DNA of 64,000 bases from UBA2387 sp019454665. Its GTDB lineage: Bacteria; Armatimonadota; Fimbriimonadia; Fimbriimonadales; Fimbriimonadaceae. The DNA is taken from the NCBI GenBank assembly GCA_045862995.1, contig BTVX01000016.1, positions 1-64,000 of the forward strand. The letters run 5' to 3'. Positions 57,001 to 64,000 of this stretch are shown here, one piece after another. How positions within the stretch are numbered: the first letter of the stretch is position 1; each line of letters starts with the position of its first letter. A program made the position numbers and the translations under genes. Below the pieces are notes generated by a model that did not search any database, was not told where the DNA came from, and saw only the letters and a list, made by a program, of their open reading frames with translations.

Positions 57001-57549
57001 GCCTGCGATGGACCAGCCTGGCGCGACGGAGAAGCTGTTGTTGAGGCCGTAGACGTTCGAGCGGAGGACCGAGCCGTCTTGCATGCGCTCGGTCATGCCC
57101 AGGCCCAGCACCATACCCATCGCTCCCGGCACGAGGTCGAACCTCATGCTGCCCAACTTGGCGGCGAGGTCGGAGGTCCCGGACTTGATCTTGCCTTCGG
57201 GATCGTGGCGGTAGATGGCGCGGAGCGTGTCGCCCGGCCGAGCCTGAATCATCAGGTAGACGACGCCGGCTTCGGCATCGAGGTGGTAGTCCCGGCCGCG
57301 CTTGAGGACCTTGCCGCCCAGTTCGAGTTGCTCGCTTCCAGGAACGATGTAGCCATGCCGGAGCGCCAAGCCGATCTCATCGGGGCGAACGGGCACGAGG
57401 TCAATGGACTGACGCCCCGCGACCACGGGCGTCGGCGTTTCCGACGTTCCGTTGGCTTCCATCGAGACCTGACCGTGTGTCCACGCTCCTAGCGCGACGG
57501 TCAGACTCATGGCGTAGCTTCTCAGGCGGGGGACGTGCATGACCTCCAT
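54052..57549 (-). CDS. very large outer-membrane-type beta-barrel protein with internal sequence repeats
   Basis: About 1165 residues. A signal peptide (MSLTVALGAWTHGQ), then a small beta domain (about 45-120) with LELGGKVLKRGRDYHLDAEAG, the linker pattern of SprA-like and other large surface proteins. The remaining 1000 residues are short amphipathic strands and the chain ends in NYQLRF with a terminal Phe, as in outer-membrane barrels. Between about 56840 and 55550 a helix-like motif of the form F..F..LaegeR.qL..e.GL recurs about six times between strands. Start among 57585, 57549 and 57540 is uncertain; TATACT just upstream of 57549 may be a -10. Function unknown. Confidence 0.65.
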   Translation of the reverse strand: MEVMHVPRLRSYAMSLTVALGAWTHGQVSMEANGTSETPTPVVAGRQSIDLVPVRPDEIGLALRHGYIVPGSEQLELGGKVLKRGRDYHLDAEAGVVYLMIQARPGDTLRAIYRHDPEGKIKSGTSDLAAKLGSMRFDLVPGAMGMVLGLGMTERMQDGSVLRSNVYGLNNSFSVAPGWSIAGAYMVGDRQRTEARSGFEFDGAKKETETGKSKFVVQQMKAGLLGGSVTVDYQDISKNFTGFNAVAGSLQGANVDQLRKERGLERQGFSLQDANVGIGKFSQSMRTVKDDTGSLEWRTLGFASGGFSLNWDSRKSDKNFKRFNDLAEGDREQLKKEAGLNRENLAIGFKQSVGALSYTANKIEDGNGKGIHRRAITMEAVQTKFTYGDQHIEDGFTAFGGLAEGERGQWAREGGLRREWFGVETALLGAKSPVKFSSSAVRNDNGDFRSTDLSAQLGGFTVTRNEKIVDAKFGALPNLAPAELGAHVQGVAQMYQPTGIQIKNTEAGTFAGGYGIDRTSTRITGQPLKDVNVRAESLSVSGMTSGATVDFLQIVGKSAAFKFRNQRTGNGFNEFGKLMEFERHQLGNVAGLDTSEVEASTALPKGGKATFSQLQVDGPNGGLERTETGLTSNNLDVKFVTRNVDDGFNDVGQYLHPERQLFAGLKGYKQSEMLARWQILPTLKVYAQWYDAKNSSLERDKVYRETRLAYALDKHTQVDASRIVRKDDDPLNTIFAQQHDTWSIRRDFGRFGAVSFAEEKVTYDGTEAKEPDRTKTYVGYETKIDAKTSFKTEQIVTKFEGGTEEKVSANTVSKEITPRMGVSVTDVKINREGEEKDETKRVYGFWYDFGQNIRIKYGVDRQLKGDQGASLKSDLSVTPGQVGDVKIDSANYNVDRVDESRQNRHVGNVQLGTVKPLQFGPLSNVTFRFAADTERNHFDWRKENRDFNFGAKLGSTSFGFAYKSQVHPTGDRGVDRKFSFNTDPSEKARLNLALEYKTRTLPGDEQIVMRNYAVTWRPWSGVELSHNVQTNPETTKGDAFLGSIVKAAHANKWRLGFSRNPDTKMGLSWEELIDESKKSLSRIGGIDLSLFNKSGSPLSLFYGVEQKDLAGKRQTVHRYHLRFDQKPGPNQLFSVFAGNVSYEHSIADGWKRNNWTVLFNYQLRF

Positions 57550-57684
57550 TGTCAGTATAGGCCATTCCTTGGCCATCAGATTCATTTGAACCTGACTTTT
57601 TCTTGACGTTTGCTCGGATTCGGCGTTACACCGCCCGGATGCGGGGGCCGGTCAGAGGCAGATTCCGCAGAGAGAGCGGGCCCA

Positions 57685-57714
57685 AGGACCTATGCCGAAG
57701 CCGGCATAGGTCCT
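57685..57714 (-). terminator. hairpin terminator between the propeller and barrel genes
   Basis: AGGACCTATGCCG (57685-57697) and its complement (57702-57714), a perfect 13-bp stem with a four-base loop. It begins 11 bases past the stop of the propeller gene. No T-run follows on the minus strand, so termination may be partial. Confidence 0.55.
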
Positions 57715-57724
57715 CGGTGGATCG

Positions 57725-60262
57725 CTAACCGGGCTGCTCGGAAACGTCCACGACCTCGATCGTGTTCGATTCCGACTTGTCGCCCACGGTCACGGTGACC
57801 TTGTACGTCCCCGCCGCGACGATGCCTCGGCCCTGGGTGCGGGCGTTCCACGCCACCCGGTTCAGGCCCGCTTGCCGCGAGCCGTTCAGCTCGGCGACCG
57901 CGCGGCCGGTGACGTCCGTGATCGTGATGCGCGGCGCGTCCGTCACTTCCGTCTTCATCCAGTAGAAGATGGTTGTGCCCGGCTGTGTGTTGCGCGATAG
58001 GTACACCCGATGACCGTCGCCTTGCTGGTACCCGGTAAACCCAAGGTTCAGCACGTCTTGCGGCTTGAGCACGGCCAAGTCTTTCTCGATGACTTCAGGA
58101 ACCAACTGGTCGAGAGCGCCGATGTCCATGGTCCAGATGCTGCGACCGTGAGTGCCGATGATCAGGTCCTTCTCACGCGGTTGAATCGCCAGATCGTGGA
58201 CGGCGACCGTGGGGAAGTCCTTGGTGAATCGAGTCCAATTCTGGCCGCGATCCATCGAGACCCAAAGCGACATCTCGGTGCCGAGAAAGAGCAGATTCTC
58301 GTTCGAGAGACCCTCTTTGATGACGTAGGCGCAGTCGCCTTCCGGAATCGCGCCGCTCAGCTTGGTCCACGTCTTGCCAAAGTCTTCCGTCACATAGACG
58401 TAGGACTTGAAGTCGTTCGACCGGTGATTGTCGAACGTGACGTAGCATCGCTCGAGTTTGAACGCAGAAGCCGTGACGCGCGAGCACCAGGAGTTAGCGG
58501 GAAGATCGGGGATGTTGAAGACCACGTTCTCCCAAGTCTTGCCGTCGTCCTTCGAGAGTTGGACGTTGCCGTCGTCTGTGCCGACCCACACGACGCCCGC
58601 TTGCATCGGCGATTCGCTGATCGTGATGATGGTGCAGTGCCGCTCGGCGCCCGTGTCTTCCGGCGTCACGCCTGCCCTGGGCTGGAGCTTGGCCGGGTCG
58701 TTGGTGGTTAGGTCGTCCGTGATCAGCGACCAAGTGTCGCCTCGGTTGACGCTCTTGAACAAGCGGTTGCCACCGAACCAAATCGTCTTCGAGTTGTGGG
58801 GCGAGATGTGAATCGGCGAGCTCCAGTTGAAGCGGTACGTCTCGCCGCGCGGCGGTCGCGGACGGATGCTGCGAGATTGGCCGGTCACCAAGTCGCGCCG
58901 CTGCAGGAAGCCGCCTTGGCTCTCGGAGTAAACCGTCCGCCAATCCTCGGGATCCACCTGCACGTGGAAGCCGTCGCCACCGCTCAAGTTGAAGTTGTGC
59001 CAGAACGCAACGCCGCCGTGGCGGGTCTGCGTGGGCAATCCCCAACTACCGTTGTCCTGAAGGCCGCCATAAACGTAATAGGGCCGCCTCATGTCAAAGG
59101 CGATGCCATAGAACTGGCCCAAGGGCATATCGTTGATGTGCTCCCAACGTAGCCCGCGGTCTCGCGATTGCGCCACGCCGCCATCCTCGCCGATGATCAA
59201 GTGGTTGTTGTCGGTCGGGTTGATCCACATCGCGTGATGATCCACGTGGACGTTGGTGGGCATGTTGCGGAACGTTTCGCCCTTGTTGTCGCTGACCATC
59301 AGCTGCACGCCGGGCACATAGACGCGGTTCTCGTCGAGGGGGTCTTGACGGGGAATCGAGAAGTAGAAAGGCCGAGGGTTGGTCCCGCTCATGCGCGTCC
59401 ACGACTCGCCGCCGTCGGTGCTTCGGAAGAACCCGCCCTTGCCCTGCCCGGCCTCCATGGTGGCGATGACGATCTTGGGGTCTTTGTGGAAGTAGTCCAA
59501 GCCGATGCGGCCGATGGGGCCCTCGGGCATGCCCTTCTCGACCTTCTTCCAGCTGTTGCCGCCATCGGTCGAGCGATAGAGCCCGCTGCCAGGGCCGCCG
59601 CTGGCGAATTGCCAGGGTTTCCGTTCGCGCTGGTACATCGCGCACAGCATGTTGCGCGGATTCTTGGGGTCCATCACCAAGTCAATCACGCCCGTGACGT
59701 CGTCCACAGAGAGCAGGTTCGACCAGGTCTTGCCGCCATCGGTCGTGCGATAGAGGCCCCGCTCGCCTCCGCGTCCCCAAAGCGGGCCGAGAGCGCCCAC
59801 GAAGATCGTGTTCTTGTCCTTGGGGTGGATGATGATCGAACTGATGTGCATGGACTGCTTCAGCCCGACGTGCTCCCACGTCTTGCCGCCGTCGGTGGAC
59901 TTGTAGACGCCGTCGCCCCACGCTGTCGAGTTGCGGCTGTTCGCCTCGCCCGTGCCGATCCACACGTGGTTGACGTCGTTGGGGTCCACGGCCACGGCAC
60001 CCAGGGCGACCGTCGTCCCACGGTCCCAAATGGGCGAGGTGGTGATCCCTCCGTTCTCGGTCTTCCACAACCCGCCGCTGGCGGTGGCGATGTAGAAGAT
60101 TCGGGGCTCTTTCTCGTAGACGGCCAAATCCGCAATGCGGCCGCCCATGATCGTCGGGCCAAGTTGACGTGGCTGGAGCAGGTCCAGCGTTTTGGGAAGG
60201 TCCACTTGCGCCCATGCGGCGAAGGGAAGGGACAGGCAGACCAGTAGGGTGACGCGCCTCAT
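57725..60262 (-). CDS. secreted Asp-box (BNR/VPS10-like) beta-propeller protein
   Basis: 845 residues. Signal peptide (LLVCLSLPFAAWA), then two large propellers rich in Asp boxes: STDGGKTW, TTDGGKTW, STDGGNSW, STDGGESW, SKDDGKTW and VSMDRGQNW recur, the pattern of sialidase-like and sortilin/VPS10 propellers. No sialidase active-site set is evident, so a binding or unknown hydrolase role is more likely. A C-terminal FlgD-like Ig domain (about 740-840; TDVTGRAVAELNG, AAGTYKVTVTVG) may anchor or sort it. ATG 60262 gives the signal peptide; the frame is open to 60283. It lies upstream of the barrel gene on the same strand. Confidence 0.85.
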   Translation of the reverse strand: MRRVTLLVCLSLPFAAWAQVDLPKTLDLLQPRQLGPTIMGGRIADLAVYEKEPRIFYIATASGGLWKTENGGITTSPIWDRGTTVALGAVAVDPNDVNHVWIGTGEANSRNSTAWGDGVYKSTDGGKTWEHVGLKQSMHISSIIIHPKDKNTIFVGALGPLWGRGGERGLYRTTDGGKTWSNLLSVDDVTGVIDLVMDPKNPRNMLCAMYQRERKPWQFASGGPGSGLYRSTDGGNSWKKVEKGMPEGPIGRIGLDYFHKDPKIVIATMEAGQGKGGFFRSTDGGESWTRMSGTNPRPFYFSIPRQDPLDENRVYVPGVQLMVSDNKGETFRNMPTNVHVDHHAMWINPTDNNHLIIGEDGGVAQSRDRGLRWEHINDMPLGQFYGIAFDMRRPYYVYGGLQDNGSWGLPTQTRHGGVAFWHNFNLSGGDGFHVQVDPEDWRTVYSESQGGFLQRRDLVTGQSRSIRPRPPRGETYRFNWSSPIHISPHNSKTIWFGGNRLFKSVNRGDTWSLITDDLTTNDPAKLQPRAGVTPEDTGAERHCTIITISESPMQAGVVWVGTDDGNVQLSKDDGKTWENVVFNIPDLPANSWCSRVTASAFKLERCYVTFDNHRSNDFKSYVYVTEDFGKTWTKLSGAIPEGDCAYVIKEGLSNENLLFLGTEMSLWVSMDRGQNWTRFTKDFPTVAVHDLAIQPREKDLIIGTHGRSIWTMDIGALDQLVPEVIEKDLAVLKPQDVLNLGFTGYQQGDGHRVYLSRNTQPGTTIFYWMKTEVTDAPRITITDVTGRAVAELNGSRQAGLNRVAWNARTQGRGIVAAGTYKVTVTVGDKSESNTIEVVDVSEQPG

Positions 60263-60301
60263 CTCAAGGCGCGTTTTACCCAAGTTCGTGAAACGGAGCG
60301 A

Positions 60302-61054
60302 TCAATGGCGGACGCACACGTACATCGCCTCGATCTCGTCGAGCTTCAGCGGTCGCGCACCCCACTCGCCCGCCGTGCCGCCCCAAACATGAACGACCTG
60401 GAATCCGGCCCCGCGCAGCAACCGCACCATCTCGGGAGGAATGAACAGGCGCTCGCGGATGCGGAACGTGGTCCGACCCTCCGGCAACTCCCAATCGTCC
60501 TTGTAGTGGGCGATCATGGTTGCGGGGTCGAACGCGCCCGCCTGAACGTGCTCGTCCTTCATCTGGCGAATGATCTGATACCCATTCAGCGCCGTCATCA
60601 CGAACGGGGCGCCGGGGCGCAACGACGCGGCGATGTTCTCCAGGATGGCTCGGTCGTGAACTTCGGGGTCGTCCCGCTCGCCCAGCAGCCCGACGCCGCC
60701 TTCGCACAGGCAGACTGCGGCATCGAACTTTTCGTCCGAGCGCCATTCGGTGGCGTCCGCGCAGATCCACTCGATGTCCAAGCCGCTCGCTGCCGCCCGG
60801 GCCTGCTCCAACATGCCCTCGGAGAAGTCCACGCCCGTGACCCGGAAGCCGTGCCGCGCGAACTCGATGGCGTGTCGCCCCGTGCCGCAGCCCATGTCGA
60901 GGATTCGCGACCCCGCCGAAAGCCCGAACAACTGCATCAGCATGCCCACCTCGGCGGCCGTGTGCCGAGTGAACGTGTTCTCCATGTACCGTGGGGCGTG
61001 GGCGTCGAAGAATTTGCGCCAATCGGTCGGATGCTCGGCGATGGGCTCGCTCAT
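60302..61054 (-). CDS. class I SAM-dependent methyltransferase
   Basis: 250 residues, cytosolic. The Rossmann-like fold has motif I ILDMGCGTGRHA, motif II VTGVDFSEGML and a motif III region ICADATEW. C-terminal strands (IPPEMVRLLRGAGFQVVHVWGG) are usual for small-molecule methyltransferases. The substrate is unknown. Its ATG overlaps the stop of the lipoprotein gene upstream by four bases; the propeller gene follows after 39 bases, so all three may be one transcript. Confidence 0.87.
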   Translation of the reverse strand: MSEPIAEHPTDWRKFFDAHAPRYMENTFTRHTAAEVGMLMQLFGLSAGSRILDMGCGTGRHAIEFARHGFRVTGVDFSEGMLEQARAAASGLDIEWICADATEWRSDEKFDAAVCLCEGGVGLLGERDDPEVHDRAILENIAASLRPGAPFVMTALNGYQIIRQMKDEHVQAGAFDPATMIAHYKDDWELPEGRTTFRIRERLFIPPEMVRLLRGAGFQVVHVWGGTAGEWGARPLKLDEIEAMYVCVRH

Positions 61055-61665
61055 TCCATCACCTTCAGGCGGATGCCCTGGATGCGTTCCTTGCCCTCCT
61101 CGTCGAGTTGCTTGAACTCGTAGAGAGGCAGGTCACCAGGCACCGTCATCGTCGTGGGCTCGGTTTGGTAGAGCTTGACCGAGTTCTTGAGCGAGCCCTT
61201 CCACGTGTATTCCTTGCCGAACTCGATGGGCCGATCGTACGTGTCCAGGAAGTTGTCCCCGCTCTTGGCTTCGGGCAGGTCGCCGAGCATCACGCGTTCT
61301 TCGACCGCCTTGTCGGTGCCCGGGAAACGGCGGAGCCGCAGGGTGATCGTCCAGATGTGCTTGCCCCCGTGCGTCTGGCCCGTGCCCAATGGGTAGGCGT
61401 ACCGGAGCTTCAGGTCCGGGTCGGCCGAGCCCCAAACCCACTTGCGGTCGCCGGTGAACTTCCATTCGACCTCGACCAAATCGTCTTCCATGCGCTGACG
61501 CACAAGTTCCAACCGTGCCGTGCCAGGCTCGGAGGCGTCTTCGGGCTTCGTCACCTGTTCGTTGATCTTGCAACCAACCGAAGCGAGACATGCGAGGGCG
61601 AGGAGTGCCGAGAGCTTCTGCAAGGACTTGGTTGTACCCCCCTCACCTCTCGTGAGGCGGTCCAT
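61051..61665 (-). CDS. putative lipoprotein
   Basis: About 204 residues. A hydrophobic segment LSALLALACLASVGC with an SVGC lipobox directs lipidation. The mature domain of about 170 residues is beta-rich, with an LRYAYPLGTGQ / ITLRLRRFPGTDK core; family not recognised. The start is uncertain: ATG 61665 gives a long n-region, while TTG 61623 would give the more usual MQKLSALL and has a G-rich stretch upstream. Coupled by ATGA overlap to the methyltransferase; divergent from the PIG-L gene. Confidence 0.65.
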   Translation of the reverse strand: MDRLTRGEGGTTKSLQKLSALLALACLASVGCKINEQVTKPEDASEPGTARLELVRQRMEDDLVEVEWKFTGDRKWVWGSADPDLKLRYAYPLGTGQTHGGKHIWTITLRLRRFPGTDKAVEERVMLGDLPEAKSGDNFLDTYDRPIEFGKEYTWKGSLKNSVKLYQTEPTTMTVPGDLPLYEFKQLDEEGKERIQGIRLKVME

Positions 61666-61686
61666 TCGGGCCACAATGAATGGAAC

Positions 61687-62487
61687 ATGGATGTCGCCTT
61701 CGAGGCAGACCCGTCGCTGCGCTGGTTGTTCGTCTTCGCCCACCCGGACGACGAACTGGCCATCTGCGGCTGGATGAAGCGTCTCGCCCAGTCGGGTGCG
61801 GCGATTTCATCCTGCTGGATGCACTCGACCGAAGTCCGCCGTGCCGAGTCGTTGCGCGTGGCCGAGTTGATCGGCCTGAAGGCCGATTCGTTGACGTTTC
61901 TCGATGCGCCGGATGGGCGGTTCATCGAGGTGATGCCTACGTTGGCGCGCGGTTTGGCCGACGTCGTGCGCGAGTTCGCCCCGGACCGCCTTGTCGTTCC
62001 AGCGTTCGAGCAGGGTCACTTGGATCACGACGCCACCAACTGGGCAGCGGCCCAGGCGTTCGAGGGCCCCCGCTTCGAAGTGCCGATGTACCACCCGTAC
62101 ACCACCCGGTTCCCGTGGATGGGCCGGTTCGCCGATCCGACGGGCGAACAGGTCTTTGCACTGGACGAGGAGCTCTCGGCGCTCAAGAAGCGGTGCGCGC
62201 GTTGCTTCCCCAGCCAGAACATCTGGCGCAACATCGTGTGCAGCGAAGCCCGCGATCTGGTGATGTTTCGAGTGCCAAGCATGGCGAAAATCGAGCGCCT
62301 GCGCAAGCAGACGCACTTTGATTACCGGACCCCGAACCTGCCGCCGAGGCTCAAGCAGAAGGTCGAAGGGAGCCGGACGTGGGCGCGCTGGATCGAGGCT
62401 CTGGACGCCGCCGAGGGCCTGGCCCCGCAGGGCGCGGCTACGCGATCCCGAACAGGTCCTTCAATTCTCGCCGACCCGGATAGGTGA
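61687..62487 (+). CDS. PIG-L/LmbE-type deacetylase
   Basis: 266 residues, zinc-dependent N-acetyl-sugar deacetylase fold. HPDDE at 19-23 supplies a zinc His/Asp and the catalytic Asp, and the second zinc His is in GHLDHDA. Such enzymes deacetylate GlcNAc-inositol, bacillithiol or mycothiol precursors or other amino sugars. The last 50 bases overlap the convergent hisF2-like gene. The C-terminal 40 residues (after about 225) are basic and may not be conserved. Confidence 0.85.
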   Translation: MDVAFEADPSLRWLFVFAHPDDELAICGWMKRLAQSGAAISSCWMHSTEVRRAESLRVAELIGLKADSLTFLDAPDGRFIEVMPTLARGLADVVREFAPDRLVVPAFEQGHLDHDATNWAAAQAFEGPRFEVPMYHPYTTRFPWMGRFADPTGEQVFALDEELSALKKRCARCFPSQNIWRNIVCSEARDLVMFRVPSMAKIERLRKQTHFDYRTPNLPPRLKQKVEGSRTWARWIEALDAAEGLAPQGAATRSRTGPSILADPDR

Positions 62488-63217
62488 TCAGCACGGCCCG
62501 GTGCTTGCCGTGGAACACGAACATGCTGCCCGCCGCGACGGCCGACGCGCCCGCCTGAACGGCGTCCAAGATGTGTTGCTTGTTGCCCGCCCCGCCCAGG
62601 GCGACCACCGGCACGCTGACCGCTTCGGAAACCAAGGTGATCAGCTTGAGGTCGAAGCCCGACATCTTGCCGTCCTGATCAATCGAGTTGATGACGAACT
62701 CGCCCGCGCCGGCGTCTTCCATCCGCCGCAGGTGGTCGAGCAGCGAGACCTTCTGCGGCACTTGTCCGCCGTTCGAGTAGAGCTTGTAGCCGCCGATGAG
62801 GGGCTTCCGGACGTCCACCGTGACGATGGCGCTCTGACTGCCGTAGTGGTTGGCGATGTCGGTGATGAGTTGCGGATTCGTATAGGCTGCGGTGTTGATG
62901 CTGACCTTTTCAACGCCTCCGGCGAACAGCAAATCCGCCTCTTGCGTGGTCGTCACACCGCCACCGTAGCCCAGCGGCATGAACAGCTCGCCCGCGATCT
63001 CTTTGATGAACTCGATGCGCGGCTTCTTGTTCTCCCGCGAAGCGTCTATGTCGAGAAACATCAGCTCGTCCACCTCTTTCTCGTTGAAGATGCGGCAGGC
63101 GTTGACGGCGTCGCCCACATACTTGAAGTCCTTGAACTGCACCGATTTGGTGAGCCCATGCCCCTTCAGGAGCAAGCACGGAATGACCCTAGGCAGTTGC
63201 TTCTTGGCGGTAGACAT
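62438..63217 (-). CDS. HisF2/WbuZ-type synthase subunit of acetamidino-sugar synthesis
   Basis: 259 residues, a TIM barrel of the HisF fold. RVIPCLLLKGHGLTKSVQF, VGDAVNACRIFNEKEVDELMFLDI and PLGYGGGVTT differ from true HisF and match the AglZ/HisF2 (WbuZ) branch, where the barrel passes ammonia to an N-acetyl-sugar amidotransferase (WbpG type). AAGSMFVFHGKHRAVLI at the C terminus is also typical of that branch. It overlaps the HisH2-like gene by 29 bases. No other histidine gene is present. The amidotransferase is not in the window. Confidence 0.85.
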   Translation of the reverse strand: MSTAKKQLPRVIPCLLLKGHGLTKSVQFKDFKYVGDAVNACRIFNEKEVDELMFLDIDASRENKKPRIEFIKEIAGELFMPLGYGGGVTTTQEADLLFAGGVEKVSINTAAYTNPQLITDIANHYGSQSAIVTVDVRKPLIGGYKLYSNGGQVPQKVSLLDHLRRMEDAGAGEFVINSIDQDGKMSGFDLKLITLVSEAVSVPVVALGGAGNKQHILDAVQAGASAVAAGSMFVFHGKHRAVLITYPGRRELKDLFGIA

Positions 63218-63824
63218 GGGTGAGGAGTTTCATTCCGTAGCGGTGGCTCTTTTCGGGGTGGAACTGGCAGCCGCTGATGTGCCCGTGCTCGACCGAGGCC
63301 GTGAAGTCAATGCCGTAGTGGGCGGTCGCCGCGACATCGGCGGGGTCGTCGCAGACGGCATGGAACGAGTGGACGAAGTAGAAGCGGGTCTCGTCCTCGT
63401 CCCACCGCTCGAACAAGCGCTTGCCGGCGACGGGGTAGGTGTCGGTCCAGCCCATATGCGGGATTTTGAGAGGTTTGCCGTCCTCGTCTTGCATATTGGG
63501 GAATCTGCGGACCCAGCCCTTGATCCAGCCCAGGCCGGGGAGTTTTCCTTCCTCGCTGCCTTCCAGCAAGAGCTGCATGCCGAGACAAATACCCATGACG
63601 GGTACGCCTCGACGCAACACGGCTTCGTTCAGCGCCTCCGTCAGGCCGCGTTCGTGAAGCAGCGACATGCCCTTGTCGAAGTGGCCGACACCGGGCAGGA
63701 TCAGCCGCTCGGCGGCCACCACGTCCGCGGGGTCGGAGGTCAGGATGTTGGGCACGCCGATCTTCTTGAGCATGTTCACGATCGAGCCGAGGTTGCCCAA
63801 GCCGTAATTGACGATGGTCACCAT
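63189..63824 (-). CDS. HisH2/WbuY-type glutamine amidotransferase subunit
   Basis: 211 residues, class I glutaminase that releases ammonia from glutamine for its HisF2-like partner. The triad is Cys 80 (GICLGMQ), His 189 and Glu 191 (QFHPEKSHRYG). PGLGWIKGWV and IPHMGW fit the HisH fold. It is first in the pair, with a perfect -10 TATAAT 16 bases before its ATG, so the two-gene unit has its own promoter. The frame extends upstream to 63953 but the start is ATG 63824. Confidence 0.85.
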   Translation of the reverse strand: MVTIVNYGLGNLGSIVNMLKKIGVPNILTSDPADVVAAERLILPGVGHFDKGMSLLHERGLTEALNEAVLRRGVPVMGICLGMQLLLEGSEEGKLPGLGWIKGWVRRFPNMQDEDGKPLKIPHMGWTDTYPVAGKRLFERWDEDETRFYFVHSFHAVCDDPADVAATAHYGIDFTASVEHGHISGCQFHPEKSHRYGMKLLTHVYRQEATA

Positions 63825-63839
63825 GGGAGTTCCGGTTCG

Positions 63840-63845
63840 ATTATA
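63840..63845 (-). promoter_or_regulatory. -10 element of the hisH2-hisF2 unit
   Basis: TATAAT on the minus strand, 16 bases upstream of the ATG. No clear -35 at 16-18 bases, so the promoter may depend on an activator. Confidence 0.5.
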
Positions 63846-63895
63846 GCGGTCGCCCGCCCCAAGACGTGCAGAATGCAGTCGGAAGGTCGCACCGG

Positions 63896-64000
63896 GTGTC
63901 GAATCGCGGGATTCCCATCCGTCAAGGCGATGCGGCCCGCCATGCAAGGACAAGAAACACGATCGGGGTCATTCTCGGAACCGGCGGGCACGTCCCGTGG
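63896..64000 (+). CDS. possible start of a divergent gene (partial, runs off the right edge)
   Basis: GTG 63896 follows GGAAGG at normal spacing and opens a frame reading MSNRGIPIRQGDAARHARTR and then NTIGVILGTGGHVPW to the edge. No family is recognised over 35 residues. The opposite strand also stays open in one frame here, and repeated intergenic sequence could mimic coding, so this is weak. Confidence 0.25.
   Translation, partial: MSNRGIPIRQGDAARHARTRNTIGVILGTGGHVPW

Noticed and set aside
54064..57492. Open frame of 1142 codons on the + strand opposite the barrel gene
   Set aside because: It is antisense to a gene with signal peptide, repeats and barrel-type C terminus. The + translation is Val/Leu/Ala/Arg/Asp-rich with no domains, as expected from the complement of a GC-rich gene.
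63189..63217. hisH and hisF as part of histidine biosynthesis
   Set aside because: No other his gene is near and the sequence details match the HisH2/HisF2 sugar-amidation branch.

Overview
The window is one contiguous, GC-rich stretch of bacterial chromosome. The gene style points to a diderm of the Armatimonadota, probably a Fimbriimonas-like lineage. The reasons are three PEP-CTERM surface proteins, H-X9-DG type pseudopilins, subtilases ending in a dockerin-like module, a VIT/vWA protein, several phytanoyl-CoA dioxygenase relatives, and a 23S-5S rRNA unit with no 16S gene in front of it. The assignment is an inference from family content; no 16S sequence is present to settle it.

Layout. 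1-5 kb: a + strand run of TSUP exporter, esterase, threonine aldolase and a two-domain ALDH16-type aldehyde dehydrogenase, with overlapping starts and stops. 5.0-7.0 kb: a lower-GC, four-gene minus-strand operon of small secreted or membrane proteins including a pseudopilin and a Cys-rich peptide. 7.1-12.0 kb: hslU, then a stand-alone 23S and 5S rRNA unit with its own promoter and processing stem, ended by a hairpin. 12-25.3 kb: a GT4 glycosyltransferase, two subtilases with dockerin-like ends, three PEP-CTERM genes, a dioxygenase, a DUF3052 gene, a class II aldolase and a VIT/vWA protein. 25.5-28.1 kb: leuS.

28.1-40.6 kb is a carbohydrate locus: a clan-D (alpha-galactosidase-like) glycosidase, a large unclassified glycosidase-like protein, an SDR oxidoreductase, a dioxygenase, a pseudopilin with a small lipoprotein, and a translationally coupled operon lacI - GH39-like glycosidase - fused binding-protein/permease - permease. 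A 20-bp LacI-type palindrome in front of the dioxygenase and a related half-site in front of lacI suggest that one regulator joins the two halves. The sugar is unknown.

40.6-54 kb holds a ferritin-like protein, a two-component system, small proteins, a Gfo/Idh/MocA oxidoreductase, a membrane-protein relic with two in-frame amber codons, a YoeB-type toxin-antitoxin pair, an SprT-like protein, a GbsR-type regulator, ftsH, a DUF3800 protein, a GT2 and a winged-helix protein. 54-64 kb holds a very large repeat-bearing outer-membrane-type protein, an Asp-box propeller protein, a methyltransferase, a lipoprotein, a PIG-L deacetylase, and a HisF2/HisH2 pair. That pair resembles the ammonia-supplying enzymes of acetamidino-sugar synthesis rather than histidine biosynthesis. 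I saw no CRISPR array, tRNA gene, insertion sequence or prophage.
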